Assembly (NCBI GenBank): GCA_028284285.1
Contig: JANQSA010000038.1
Span: forward strand, 1 to 42,650
Reading direction: 5' to 3'
Origin: Croceivirga sp.
GTDB lineage: Bacteria; Bacteroidota; Bacteroidia; Flavobacteriales; Flavobacteriaceae
Length of the DNA: 42,650 bases
Shown here: positions 1 to 8,341 of the stretch, piece by piece
How positions within the stretch are numbered: position 1 is the stretch's first letter
Layout of the letters: every line of letters starts with the position of its first letter
Position numbers and translations under genes: made by a program
Notes under the pieces: generated by a model
Database searches by the model: none
What the model was told of the DNA's origin: nothing
The model's input: only the letters and a program-made list of their open reading frames with translations

Positions 1-18
1 GCCTGTCTGCCGACAGGT
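1..18. repeat. palindromic intergenic element, cut by window edge
   Basis: Positions 2-17 read CCTGTC-TGCC-GACAGG, a perfect 6-bp stem with a 4-base loop. The AT-rich sequence that follows (19-172) has no convincing gene. Short GC-rich hairpins of this kind are often dispersed between genes in Flavobacteriia, but copy number cannot be judged from this window, and the left part may be missing. Confidence 0.35.
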
Positions 19-172
19 AGATTTTCGATACAAATTTTACTCATTTCAATCGTAAAATTCACTCAAACTGACGAGTTTATCTCAAAATGCACAACGGGTC
101 ACTTTATCTAATCTTATCCTAAATGATATTTGGTTACCTTATGGTCTTAGTGATTATCTTCAGTCGGAAAAT

Positions 173-583
173 ATGCAAAACATTTTATTTCTCATTTTAG
201 TAATAACCATTAGTCCATGGTCTTACGGACAAATTGATAAAAGTGAACTATATGGTCATTGGAAAGTAAAAAAGATCATCAAAAAATCTCCAAATCCGGA
301 GCTTAGAGGTGTAATGGATGGTTTTAAAAACGCAACTTTTAGTTTTTTGGAGAATGGGGATTTTCATTTAACCACCGAATCTAAGGCGCCTACTTTTCAA
401 ATGATCCTCAGAATGACTAAAGGCTCAAAATGGAAATTTGATTCCGAAGCACAACAGATCCAAATTGGCACCGAAGAAAATGGGTATTCCATTATGGGGA
501 TATCCCCTGTGCGAAAAAATGCCACTCTGGAGTTTTCCCTGGACGAGAGCAAAATGACCTTTGAAATGAAAAAGGCGGAATAA
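173..583 (+). CDS. secreted lipocalin-like hypothetical protein
   Basis: A 136-residue protein with a clear signal peptide (about residues 1-20, ending SYGQ). The mature part begins with a GHWKVKKI segment and alternates short beta strands (FSFLENGDFHL, WKFDSEAQQIQI, LEFSLDESKMTFEM), the pattern of the small lipocalin-like proteins common in Flavobacteriia. Such proteins are exported and their ligands are mostly unknown. No lipobox cysteine is present, so it should be soluble in the periplasm or secreted. It stands alone: the next gene is on the other strand. The family assignment rests on pattern only; export is the safer statement. Confidence 0.6.
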   Translation: MQNILFLILVITISPWSYGQIDKSELYGHWKVKKIIKKSPNPELRGVMDGFKNATFSFLENGDFHLTTESKAPTFQMILRMTKGSKWKFDSEAQQIQIGTEENGYSIMGISPVRKNATLEFSLDESKMTFEMKKAE

Positions 584-620
584 AACCCCAAAAACTATCT
601 TAAGAAAGTAAAGGTAAAGT

Positions 621-673
621 ATGCTGTGCCGAGAACTATCGCTACAGTCTGTCTTCTGTAGGGAGGCCAGCAT
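621..673. other. imperfect long hairpin downstream of tRNA-Val
   Basis: The outer arms ATGCTGTGCC (621-630) and GGCCAGCAT (665-673) pair with one bulged base. Inside them CTACAG (642-647) and CTGTAG (656-661) form a second stem. On the minus strand this lies 14 bases past the 3' end of tRNA-Val(GAC), so it could be the folded trailer of that transcript. There is no U-tract, so it is not a classical intrinsic terminator. Confidence 0.35.
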
Positions 674-686
674 CCCCCGCCGCTAG

Positions 687-761
687 TGGAGTGTATTGGA
701 TTCGAACCAACGACCCCCGCCCTGTCAAGGCGGTGCTCTAAACCAGCTGAGCTAACACTCC
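687..761 (-). tRNA. tRNA-Val (anticodon GAC)
   Basis: A 75-nt cloverleaf is visible on the minus strand. The acceptor stem GGAGTGT pairs with ACACTCC, followed by discriminator A. The D arm is TAGCTCAGCTGGTTTAGAGCA. The anticodon stem CCGCC/GGCGG encloses loop TTGACAG, giving anticodon GAC (valine codon GUC). The T arm contains GGTTCGAATCC. CCA is not encoded: the next bases are CTA. It starts 30 nt after the end of the QueD-like gene on the same strand, so it may share that transcript. Confidence 0.95.
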
Positions 762-791
762 AATGTAAACGTTTCGCAATATCGGAAAATG

Positions 792-1202
792 TTACCAATC
801 CCCATACTCCGCCGAATTCTTTTGTGTTTCATGAAGCGTGATATGTAGCAGTTGTCCCACTTCCAATTTCGGCTTTAAAATATCGTAGATCACTTTTACA
901 AAATACTCTGTGGTAGGGAACAATCCTTCAAATTCCGGGCAGTCTTCATTGAGGTTTTTATGGTCAAAGCGCTCCTCTATTTCTTCTTTTATCCATTTGC
1001 CCAAGACCGCCAGATCCATAATAAAACCGGTTTCCGGATCCACTTCACCCCGAATCCGGACCTCCAGATCAAAATTATGCCCATGGTAATAGGGACTGTT
1101 GCATTTCCCAAACACCGCTTTATTCTTTTCGTCGCTCCAGTTGGGGTTATGCAACCGATGTGCCGCGTTAAAATGTGCCTTTCTGCATATGGTGGCGATC
1201 AT
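792..1202 (-). CDS. queD: 6-carboxytetrahydropterin / 6-pyruvoyltetrahydropterin synthase family (QueD-like)
   Basis: A 136-residue T-fold enzyme. The zinc ligands are H15 (in AAHRL), H40 and H42 (in HGHN). The catalytic residues are C34 in the GKCNSPYYHGHNF motif, D80 and H81 (FDHKNLN), and E125 (LHET) should anchor the pterin. Family members act on dihydroneopterin triphosphate. QueD makes 6-carboxytetrahydropterin on the path to preQ0 and queuosine; PTPS proper makes 6-pyruvoyltetrahydropterin. The five-residue gap between C34 and H40 resembles the PTPS pattern as much as the short bacterial QueD pattern, so the exact product is uncertain. No other queuosine gene is nearby. The start is the ATG 20 nt after a TATCTTTG promoter-like element. 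Confidence 0.88.
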   Translation of the reverse strand: MIATICRKAHFNAAHRLHNPNWSDEKNKAVFGKCNSPYYHGHNFDLEVRIRGEVDPETGFIMDLAVLGKWIKEEIEERFDHKNLNEDCPEFEGLFPTTEYFVKVIYDILKPKLEVGQLLHITLHETQKNSAEYGDW

Positions 1203-1221
1203 CTTGCAAATTTTTGGACTG

Positions 1222-1229
1222 CAAAGATA
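1222..1229 (-). promoter_or_regulatory. possible -7 element TATCTTTG for the queD-like gene
   Basis: The minus strand reads TATCTTTG, an exact match to the Bacteroidota TAnnTTTG -7 consensus, 19 nt before the ATG. No convincing TTTG -33 element is seen at the expected distance, so confidence is limited. Confidence 0.35.
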
Positions 1230-1245
1230 CTATCCCTGTTCCATT

Positions 1246-1956
1246 TCATGTCAGGAGATTCCCGTTTTCGTCCCATTCCGCAATAATATTGCGCTTACTT
1301 TGATCCACACATTTGGCCAACCACTCTTCCTCATAGGCCACCCCGTGCTGTTGCAACACCTCTTCAGGGACACCGTTCCACACATTGGGCATATTCCCTT
1401 TATACCCCAATTCTTCTATGCCCACTTTGGAGGTATAGAATCCGGTTAAGGTCAGGTTCCTGACCAGAGAGAAAAAATTCACTTCAAACGGTCGTTCATG
1501 TTCCGGGGTTTCCGGGTCATAATAGGCGATCTGATCCAGCAATGCTTTTTGTTGCTCTTCCGTAGCCGCCTTAAACTCCAAATTGTATTCAAAATTAGAT
1601 CGGTGATCCAACCACATGAGCCCACCCCTCAGATCCGTCTGGAATTCAGGAAGATCTTTAGCCATAAACTCAATAAATGGTACCACATCCGCATCCGAAG
1701 CTCCTTTGTATTGTTCTCCCGGAGGAAGTATCAGATCACATAGCACCGTTAGGGTAGCCAATTCGTGGGCATTAAAGAATGCTTCTTCTTGCAATTCCGC
1801 ATCAAACTGCTGTTCTTCCGGAGTCCTGCCGTAGAAAACTTCGGCCGCTTTTGCGATTTCCGCACTTTCCTCCGTCCCAGGGGTACAGCCTTTAAGCGCC
1901 AGTCCCCCCGCCAGGGAACCCAGCACTATGGATTTAATACTATTTCTTCTGTCCAT
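1246..1956 (-). CDS. gluconate 2-dehydrogenase subunit 3 family protein (Tat-exported small subunit)
   Basis: A 236-residue protein. The N-terminus has twin arginines (MDRRNSIKS), a hydrophobic stretch (SIVLGSLAGGLAL) and then KGC, so it looks like a Tat signal with a possible lipidated C24. The body matches the pattern of gluconate 2-dehydrogenase subunit 3 (ELATLTVLCDLILPP; FIEFMAKDLPEF; GLMWLDHRS). In characterised FAD-dependent sugar dehydrogenases the small subunit carries the Tat signal and takes the folded flavin subunit across the membrane with it. Here the ATG follows the GMC gene's stop after three bases, and the AGGAG ribosome site overlaps that stop (TAGGAGATG), so the two are translationally linked. 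No cytochrome subunit is encoded alongside. Confidence 0.85.
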   Translation of the reverse strand: MDRRNSIKSIVLGSLAGGLALKGCTPGTEESAEIAKAAEVFYGRTPEEQQFDAELQEEAFFNAHELATLTVLCDLILPPGEQYKGASDADVVPFIEFMAKDLPEFQTDLRGGLMWLDHRSNFEYNLEFKAATEEQQKALLDQIAYYDPETPEHERPFEVNFFSLVRNLTLTGFYTSKVGIEELGYKGNMPNVWNGVPEEVLQQHGVAYEEEWLAKCVDQSKRNIIAEWDENGNLLT

Positions 1957-1959
1957 CTC

Positions 1960-3681
1960 CTAGATGTTTTGCTGTTTTAACTGGTCTACAATGTATTCCG
2001 ATGCCCGCCAGGACAAGGCCAAAATGGTCCAGGTGCAGTTCTTGTCGGCCTGAGAGGTAAACGGACCTGCGTCCACAATAAAAACATTATCTGCATCATG
2101 CAACTGTTGGAATCTGTTGGTAACTGAAGTTTTGGGATCGTCCCCCATTCGTGTGGTGCCTACCTCATGAATGATCCTTCCCGGGGTTTCCAGTCCATAA
2201 TCCTGTTCTTTGGACGGGGTATTCCCAAGCGGTTCACCGCCCATATTATGGATGATTTCCTCAAAAGTTTGCTGCATATGGCGGGCCTGTTTCCGTTCAA
2301 AATCGGACCATTTATAATGGAAGCGTAATACGGGTATGCCCCATTCATCCACTGTGGCAGGATCTATCTCGCAATAATTGTCCCTTCTGGCAATGGCTTC
2401 ACCTCTGCCGCCAAAGCCCACAACCGCGCCGTAATACTTTTTTACATCATCTCTAAGCGCATCACCATACCCCCCTACTCGTAGTCCAAAGTACTTGTTG
2501 AATTCATTCACATTGAACCCAAAACCATATCCCGGCATTCCCATTCCGCCCCAAACTTCAATATGATACCCCCTGGGAAAATCCAATTGGCTATGGTCCC
2601 CCCACCAGGGCGAATACACATGCATACCTCCAACGCCATCCTCATTATAGGAAACCTTCCTATTCATCAAATCAGGAATAAACGCTGCCCGGCTGGACCC
2701 AGTGGAGTCGTGAAGGTATCTCCCGACTACATCACCGGAATTTCCCAAACCGTTAGGATGTTGTTTACTTTTGGAGTTTAATAAAATCCGGGCGGTACTG
2801 CAGGCCGATGCCCCCAGCACCACCACTTTTCCCCTTAGTTTATATTCTTTTCTATCTTCTTTATTGATGTAGGACACCCCCGTAGCTTTCCCTTCACTAT
2901 CCGTAGTTACTTCACGCACCATACAATTCACAAAAAGGTCTACTTGCCCCCCATTTTTCTGTGCCGGGAAGATCAAACAGGTACCTGCGGAAAAATCTGC
3001 ATACACGGAACACGCTCTGCCGCACTGTCCGCAGTAGAAGCAAATACCGCGATCATTATTGATCCTTTTGGTTAACATGGACATGCGGGAAGGATATACA
3101 GGGATACCGGATTTTCTGGCTCCCTTTATATAAAAGAGTTCATGCAATCTGGGTTTGGGAGGGGGTAAGAAAAAGCCATCCGGATCATTTTCCAGACCCT
3201 CATTGGTTCCGAAGACGCCAATAAGTTGATCCAGTTTGTCATAGTAGGGCTTCACGTCCTCGTAGCCAATGGGCCAGTTGTCACCCAGTCCGTCAACATC
3301 CTTATGCTTAAAGTCTTTAGGGCCAAATCGCAAGGAGATGCGTCCCCAGTGATTCGTACGCCCCCCGAGCATGTGGGATCGAAACCAATCAAATTTGGTC
3401 CCGTTTTTATGAGTGTAGGGTTCGCCTTCTATTTCCCAACCTCCGTAGGCGGCATCAAAGTCGCCAAAGGGGCGGACAGTATTTGCCCCTCTTCTGGGAC
3501 TTTCCCAGGGCCATTTTAATTGAGTCATCTGTTTGGGATCTGCAGGATCAAAAAAAGGCCCTGCTTCTACCACAGCGACCTTTAACCCGGCATCTGCCAA
3601 TATTTTTGTTGCCATGCCTCCCCCGGCTCCTGAACCCACAATTATAGCATCGTAAATCGTGGGGTTTTCGATTATCTGCAC
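1960..3681 (-). CDS. GMC-family FAD oxidoreductase with CX2CX2CX3C motif
   Basis: A 573-residue flavoenzyme. The FAD-binding GSGAGGG is at residues 16-22 and VVEAGP at 37-42. The active-site pair is H505 (HEVGTTRMG) and N548 (DKNCTWTI). It oxidises an alcohol group, probably on a sugar or polyol; the substrate is not readable from sequence. Cysteines 214, 217, 220 and 224 form CX2CX2CX3C, with C235 nearby. FAD-dependent glucose dehydrogenases carry a [3Fe-4S] cluster in their large subunit, and this motif may do the same job. The protein has no signal peptide; export probably depends on the Tat signal of its partner. The start is GTG, because an in-frame TAA lies two codons upstream and no ATG is available. 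Confidence 0.88.
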   Translation of the reverse strand: MQIIENPTIYDAIIVGSGAGGGMATKILADAGLKVAVVEAGPFFDPADPKQMTQLKWPWESPRRGANTVRPFGDFDAAYGGWEIEGEPYTHKNGTKFDWFRSHMLGGRTNHWGRISLRFGPKDFKHKDVDGLGDNWPIGYEDVKPYYDKLDQLIGVFGTNEGLENDPDGFFLPPPKPRLHELFYIKGARKSGIPVYPSRMSMLTKRINNDRGICFYCGQCGRACSVYADFSAGTCLIFPAQKNGGQVDLFVNCMVREVTTDSEGKATGVSYINKEDRKEYKLRGKVVVLGASACSTARILLNSKSKQHPNGLGNSGDVVGRYLHDSTGSSRAAFIPDLMNRKVSYNEDGVGGMHVYSPWWGDHSQLDFPRGYHIEVWGGMGMPGYGFGFNVNEFNKYFGLRVGGYGDALRDDVKKYYGAVVGFGGRGEAIARRDNYCEIDPATVDEWGIPVLRFHYKWSDFERKQARHMQQTFEEIIHNMGGEPLGNTPSKEQDYGLETPGRIIHEVGTTRMGDDPKTSVTNRFQQLHDADNVFIVDAGPFTSQADKNCTWTILALSWRASEYIVDQLKQQNI

Positions 3682-3869
3682 AAATTACCTTTTGAATTTC
3701 TACTGCCTGAAAGTAGTAAAAACTTCAGTATTTTGAAAAGGTTCTCAACCTTGTCAAATTTTAAGTGGTTTTTTCCCTGCATAACTGGAAATTGCCAAAA
3801 ACCTGGCACCAAAGAATTGCTTTATGTCTTTCTTTTGATGAAGGGCCCACCTCCGCTATTAAAACAAGC

Positions 3870-3894
3870 AGAGGCTGCTCAAAAGGCAGCCTCT
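3870..3894 (-). terminator. hairpin terminator after susD-like gene
   Basis: AGAGGCTGC (3870-3878) and GCAGCCTCT (3886-3894) form a perfect 9-bp stem with a 7-base loop. On the minus strand it is followed by a partial U-tract (GCTTGTTTTAA). It lies 35 bases past the susD-like stop, separating SusCD from the GMC pair. Confidence 0.7.
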
Positions 3895-3928
3895 TCCCAT
3901 AAAACAACACTTTTAAATTGAATAATTT

Positions 3929-5308
3929 CTAATTATATCCGGGGTTCTGCTCCAATAGCGGATTTCTGTCCCTTGCTGATTGAGGTATGGGAAATACCAA
4001 TCTATTATCATTAAAAGGTAGTCCTCCAATATCTCTTTGGGTTCTTTTATAATCATGCAATGTGAACCCTTCAAATGCCAGTTCTAATTCTCTTTCATTG
4101 AGAATCAAATCCAAAGTAAGCGCTCCCAATGCAGGGGCGGAAGATCGTGCCCGGAGTGCATTGATTTCATCTAATGGGGCCAACCCAACAGAGGTGCCCA
4201 ATCTAAAATTGCTCTCTGCCCTGATCAGGTGCATTTCCCCAATTCTGATATGGCTTACGTTAGCAAACTGCCGCCTAAATTTAGAGGTCAGGATAAATCC
4301 ATCGCTGACACCTTCTCCCAAATAGGTGAAATTTCTTCTTTCATCTGTTGGCGAATCAAACTTATCAAGATAGGCCTGTGTTAAGGCAATATCGCCACCT
4401 CTACCCCCTAGAGCCTGGGTAGCGTAATATAGGTTATAATTATTACTGCCCTCTTGCACAGTTACCACCCACGAAAAAACAGTTTCATTAGAATTGCCAT
4501 CTGTATCAAAAGCCTCCGCAAAAGTAGCGGTCAGTGCATGTCCACTGCTTTGCAGCACTTCATCGGCAGCATCCCTGGCATCGGCAAAATTGCCCTGTTG
4601 CAAGTACACCCTTGCCAAAACGGCAAGTGCCGCATATCTGTCTGCCCTATCCCCATTGCTATCCGGCAACAAAGAAGCCGCATCCGTCAGATCACTAATT
4701 ACCTGATCGTAAACATCCTCTACGGTATCTCTGGGTATTACCCTGCTGACATCAGGTGGCAAAAGTACAATGGGAACACCAGGTTGGCTGTTATTTCCTC
4801 CTGCATTGTATTGCTGACCGTAAAGACGAACCATATCAAAGTAGACCACACCTCTTAGAAACTTAGCTTCTCCCTCAACCCGGTTTCCCTCTGCGGCATC
4901 CTCGAATTTATCCAGATTTGCCAAAACGGTATTTAAGTGTCCAATTATGGAATAACTATCAGCATAAATATTTAAAGCACTGGCATTGTCGTTAATCATA
5001 GCCTTGTTGAATAAATCCCTAAGATTAGAGAAGGTTCCATTCCAACTTACCTGGTCGGTATTACCTAATAAGTCAACGGCTACGCTAATTTCACCACTAT
5101 AATTACCGTTGTACAATGGCACCACATTATCCGGACTGGTATTCCTCCCAATGTCATAAGCAGCAAGCAATATGGCGTTGATGTTTTCAGGAGTATCTGT
5201 AGCCAAACCAATACTAATGCTTTGCTGAGGCTCTAAATCCAATTCACCTTCACAGGATACAAAACCTGCAAATACTATTAACACTATTAAATTTTTTATG
5301 TATTTCAT
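3929..5308 (-). CDS. SusD/RagB-family surface lipoprotein
   Basis: A 459-residue lipoprotein. The signal is MKYIKNLIVLIVFAGFVSC with the acylated cysteine at C19, followed by an acidic EGELDLEP stretch typical of surface-exposed Bacteroidota lipoproteins. The helical TPR-like SusD core is recognisable (VEGEAKFLRGVVYFDMVRLYG; RYAALAVLARVYLQQGNFADA), as is the C-terminal LIRAESNFRLG and LNERELELAFEGF pattern. SusD proteins sit as a lid on the SusC channel and bind the incoming glycan or other ligand. The gene starts 12 bases after the susC-like stop, so the pair is co-transcribed. At 459 residues it is on the short side for the family, which may mean a small ligand. Confidence 0.93.
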   Translation of the reverse strand: MKYIKNLIVLIVFAGFVSCEGELDLEPQQSISIGLATDTPENINAILLAAYDIGRNTSPDNVVPLYNGNYSGEISVAVDLLGNTDQVSWNGTFSNLRDLFNKAMINDNASALNIYADSYSIIGHLNTVLANLDKFEDAAEGNRVEGEAKFLRGVVYFDMVRLYGQQYNAGGNNSQPGVPIVLLPPDVSRVIPRDTVEDVYDQVISDLTDAASLLPDSNGDRADRYAALAVLARVYLQQGNFADARDAADEVLQSSGHALTATFAEAFDTDGNSNETVFSWVVTVQEGSNNYNLYYATQALGGRGGDIALTQAYLDKFDSPTDERRNFTYLGEGVSDGFILTSKFRRQFANVSHIRIGEMHLIRAESNFRLGTSVGLAPLDEINALRARSSAPALGALTLDLILNERELELAFEGFTLHDYKRTQRDIGGLPFNDNRLVFPIPQSARDRNPLLEQNPGYN

Positions 5309-5320
5309 AACTCCTTTTAT

Positions 5321-8300
5321 TTAGAATGCTAAGTTTAAACCTACTGTATATACCCGCGGTTGAGGGGCAGAATAAAAAGTGGTACCCGAGTTGGTATTTG
5401 AAATTGCCGAATCATCGGACGACTCAGGGTCATACCCTCTATAATCTGTAAACGTCAATAGGTTCAGACCACTCACATATACGCGAACCCTGCTCATTCC
5501 TATACGTTCCAACAGGTTTTGAGGCAGGGAATATCCTAAGGCCACATTTCTGAGACGAATGAAATCAGCATCTTGCATGTAACGGGTGCTTTCCGAGTGT
5601 CCATTGTTTACGGACAATCTTGCTTGGGGTACATCAGTGATGTCGCCCGGATTTTGCCACCTTCTATCAAAAATGATTTGGTCTTGATTATCCAGTCCAT
5701 TTCCTAAACCTGCTTCCTGAAATCTTCCCGCATTATTATAACGTTGTCCGCCCCACTGCCCCTGAAAGGTGAATGAAAAATCAATGCCTTTAAAGTTGAA
5801 ATTACTAGAAAGACCTGCTATGACATCAGGGTTCGGATTGCCTGCTACAATGCGTTCTGCTTCCGTAGGGTCATTTGTGGTATTCTTGTTCAACGTACCA
5901 TCAGGATTCTCGGTGTTCAATACATAGAGCGCATCACCATTATCCGGATTCACACCGGCGTATTCTATTAAGAAGAAGGAATTTATGGGTTCGCCTTCTC
6001 TAAGAATATTTCTAACGGTAATCAAATCCTCACCATTGGGCAAATTGGTAATCTGGTTTTTATTGAAGGCAATATTAAAATTGGTTTTCCAGGTCAGGTA
6101 CTGTGTTTGGATGTTGGTAGTATTCAAGGAAAATTCAACGCCTTCATTTTCAAGATTTCCTATATTTTGCAATACCACGTGTGAGGGCAATGATGCCTCA
6201 AACGGAACCCGGGTATTGAACAATAAGTCTGACGTGCTCTTTTTATAGTAGTCTATTTCCCCGGAAATGCGATTATTCAGGAATCCAAAATCGATCCCGA
6301 AATTGATCTGTTCCGTCTCTTCCCATTTCAAATCCGGATTTTCCCCCTGGGTGAACTCCAATGCCGACTCGCCGTTGTAACTGGCCCCTCCAAAAAGGCC
6401 TAAACTTCCAAAGTTGGCAATAGGTGTATTACCATTAATCCCCCAACTCCCTCTTAGTTTAAGGTAGGAGAGCGTTTGGCTTCCTGATAAGAAATCCTCC
6501 TGTGATATAATCCATCCCGCAGAGGCTGCAGGGAAGTATCCATATCGATTTTCCGATCCAAATCGCGATGAACCGTCTCGCCTAACACTTGCCTTGAACA
6601 AATATTTCCCCTTATAATCATAGGTCGCCCTTGCAAAATAAGAGAGTTGCGCCCAATTGGTAAATGTTCCGTCACCTGCTGAAATTATTGCTGCACTGGC
6701 CACTGAACGAAAATCATCCGTAGGAAAACCGTCCCCGGTAACGGCGGTGGTCCTATTCTTGAATCGTGTATAGTTATTCCCTAAAACAAACGAAAAGTTA
6801 GAGGCCTCACCAAAGGTGGTGTCAAACGTTAGATAATTGTTTGTTGAGATGATCTCCGCACCATTGTCCGAAGCAAAAGTCTGTCCGTTGGTAGATTGAA
6901 AAGGGGCCAACCTGCCTGTATTCCGGTCAACGGTTTGGTTCAGGTAGTCATAGCCAAGTTCTGTTTGCCAGCGTAACTTTTCATGGAATTTGATTTCCGC
7001 AAATACCTTCCCAAGCAACCTTCTTCGTTTTGTTGTTCTGAACGAATTACGATCTTGTAACAAAAAGTTGGCATATAAAGTATTCCCATTGATTTCGCCA
7101 TCTGATAAAAAGGCCGGGGAAGTCGGGATTTGCGCAATAGCCTGCATTGGGGTAAGGAAAGAGACATCGCTGGCTATTCTATCAATAATAGTACTCGCAT
7201 AGCTGGAGTTCAACCCAAGACTTAACCAATCGTTGACCTTATGATCAATGTTGGCTCTAACCGTGTAACGTTGCAATGCGTTACCTCTTACGATACCCTC
7301 GTTATCGGTATACGCCCCGGATATAAAACTTTGCGTCTTTTCATTACCACCGGAAACAGATACGTTGACGTCTTGAATATAACTATCCTGAAAGGCAAAA
7401 TCCTGCCAATCCGTATCCACATCCCTAAAGTCCTGGTCTCCTGCAAAACCTTGCAAAAGCCCATCAACGGTAAGTCCGATTGAAGCTAAAAACCCGCTAT
7501 TGGCTTCGGCTTCTTCCAGAAGTGTGATATAATCCTGACTATTTAACCAATCTCTTTTGTTGGAAGGTTGGCCATAACTGGTTGACATATCCACAGAGAC
7601 GGTGGACTTGCCCTGGGAACCTCTTTTGGTAGTAATCAGAACCACTCCGTTGGTACCTTTGGCACCAAAAATAGCGGCTGCAGAGGCATCTTTAAGAATA
7701 TCAATGGAGGCAATATCATTGGGGTTCAGCGCCAGTAAGGGATTGGTAGGCGCCGTAGTTGAAGAGATATCGTTATTGTTCATTTCAATACCATCAATGA
7801 TAAAAAGGGGTTGTTGTGAAGCGGTAACCGAAGAAAGCCCCCTAATAACAATGTTCAACCCACCGTCCAGCTTACCATTTGTCTGTGTAATCTGAACCCC
7901 CGGAGCTTTTCCAATAAGTGCCCCTTGAAAGCTGGGAGTAGCAATTCCACCTATTTGTTCCGATTCAATTTTGGCGATATTGTCAGTAACCTTTCTTTTG
8001 ACCTGGGTACCGAAACCCACCACAATCACTTCATCCAGCGTTTCAGCATCTTCCAGCATTTGAACATTTAAGATGTTTGAAGCACCAACCACCCGCCTTT
8101 CTGTTTTCTGGCCAATGTAGGTAAAGAGTAAAGCCTGCCCCTCTGCTACAACAATTGAATAGTTTCCGTCAAAGTCAGTCTGGGTTCCTGTAGTGGTACC
8201 TTCAACAACAATGTTAACCCCCGGAAGGGGAACCCCTGCTTGGTCCACCACATTTCCGGTGACCGTTTTTTCCTGGGCCTGTGAAAACACCATGGTACAG

Positions 8301-8341
8301 CAGACGGCTACCAAGGCCCCAAACAGTTTCTTTACATTCAT
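5321..8341 (-). CDS. SusC/RagA-family TonB-dependent outer membrane transporter
   Basis: 1006 residues from the ATG at 8341. That start gives a clean signal peptide (MNVKKLFGALVAVCC to SQAQ); the frame stays open 14 codons upstream to another Met, but those residues would precede the signal. A carboxypeptidase-regulatory-like domain (VTGNVVDQAGVPLPGVNIVV) comes first, then a TonB-box-like DEVIVVGFGTQ, the plug (IRGLSSVTASQQPLFIIDG; ILKDASAAAIFGAKGTNGVVLITTK) and a 22-strand-type barrel ending YTVGLNLAF. It imports a ligand too large for porins using TonB energy. It is the first gene of the SusCD operon. No glycoside hydrolase, sulfatase or hybrid sensor is adjacent, so the substrate is unknown. 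Confidence 0.95.
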   Translation of the reverse strand: MNVKKLFGALVAVCCTMVFSQAQEKTVTGNVVDQAGVPLPGVNIVVEGTTTGTQTDFDGNYSIVVAEGQALLFTYIGQKTERRVVGASNILNVQMLEDAETLDEVIVVGFGTQVKRKVTDNIAKIESEQIGGIATPSFQGALIGKAPGVQITQTNGKLDGGLNIVIRGLSSVTASQQPLFIIDGIEMNNNDISSTTAPTNPLLALNPNDIASIDILKDASAAAIFGAKGTNGVVLITTKRGSQGKSTVSVDMSTSYGQPSNKRDWLNSQDYITLLEEAEANSGFLASIGLTVDGLLQGFAGDQDFRDVDTDWQDFAFQDSYIQDVNVSVSGGNEKTQSFISGAYTDNEGIVRGNALQRYTVRANIDHKVNDWLSLGLNSSYASTIIDRIASDVSFLTPMQAIAQIPTSPAFLSDGEINGNTLYANFLLQDRNSFRTTKRRRLLGKVFAEIKFHEKLRWQTELGYDYLNQTVDRNTGRLAPFQSTNGQTFASDNGAEIISTNNYLTFDTTFGEASNFSFVLGNNYTRFKNRTTAVTGDGFPTDDFRSVASAAIISAGDGTFTNWAQLSYFARATYDYKGKYLFKASVRRDGSSRFGSENRYGYFPAASAGWIISQEDFLSGSQTLSYLKLRGSWGINGNTPIANFGSLGLFGGASYNGESALEFTQGENPDLKWEETEQINFGIDFGFLNNRISGEIDYYKKSTSDLLFNTRVPFEASLPSHVVLQNIGNLENEGVEFSLNTTNIQTQYLTWKTNFNIAFNKNQITNLPNGEDLITVRNILREGEPINSFFLIEYAGVNPDNGDALYVLNTENPDGTLNKNTTNDPTEAERIVAGNPNPDVIAGLSSNFNFKGIDFSFTFQGQWGGQRYNNAGRFQEAGLGNGLDNQDQIIFDRRWQNPGDITDVPQARLSVNNGHSESTRYMQDADFIRLRNVALGYSLPQNLLERIGMSRVRVYVSGLNLLTFTDYRGYDPESSDDSAISNTNSGTTFYSAPQPRVYTVGLNLAF

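Noticed and set aside
960-1449. Open frames on the plus strand
   Set aside because: They lie antisense to the QueD-like and subunit-3 genes, which have clear family motifs; the antisense frames have no recognisable features.
3733-3921. 62-residue open frame on the plus strand
   Set aside because: It runs through the terminator hairpin at 3870-3894, has no signal or domain, and is low-complexity near its end.
5985-7895. Several plus-strand frames inside the SusC-like gene
   Set aside because: Shadows of a well-supported 1006-residue coding region.
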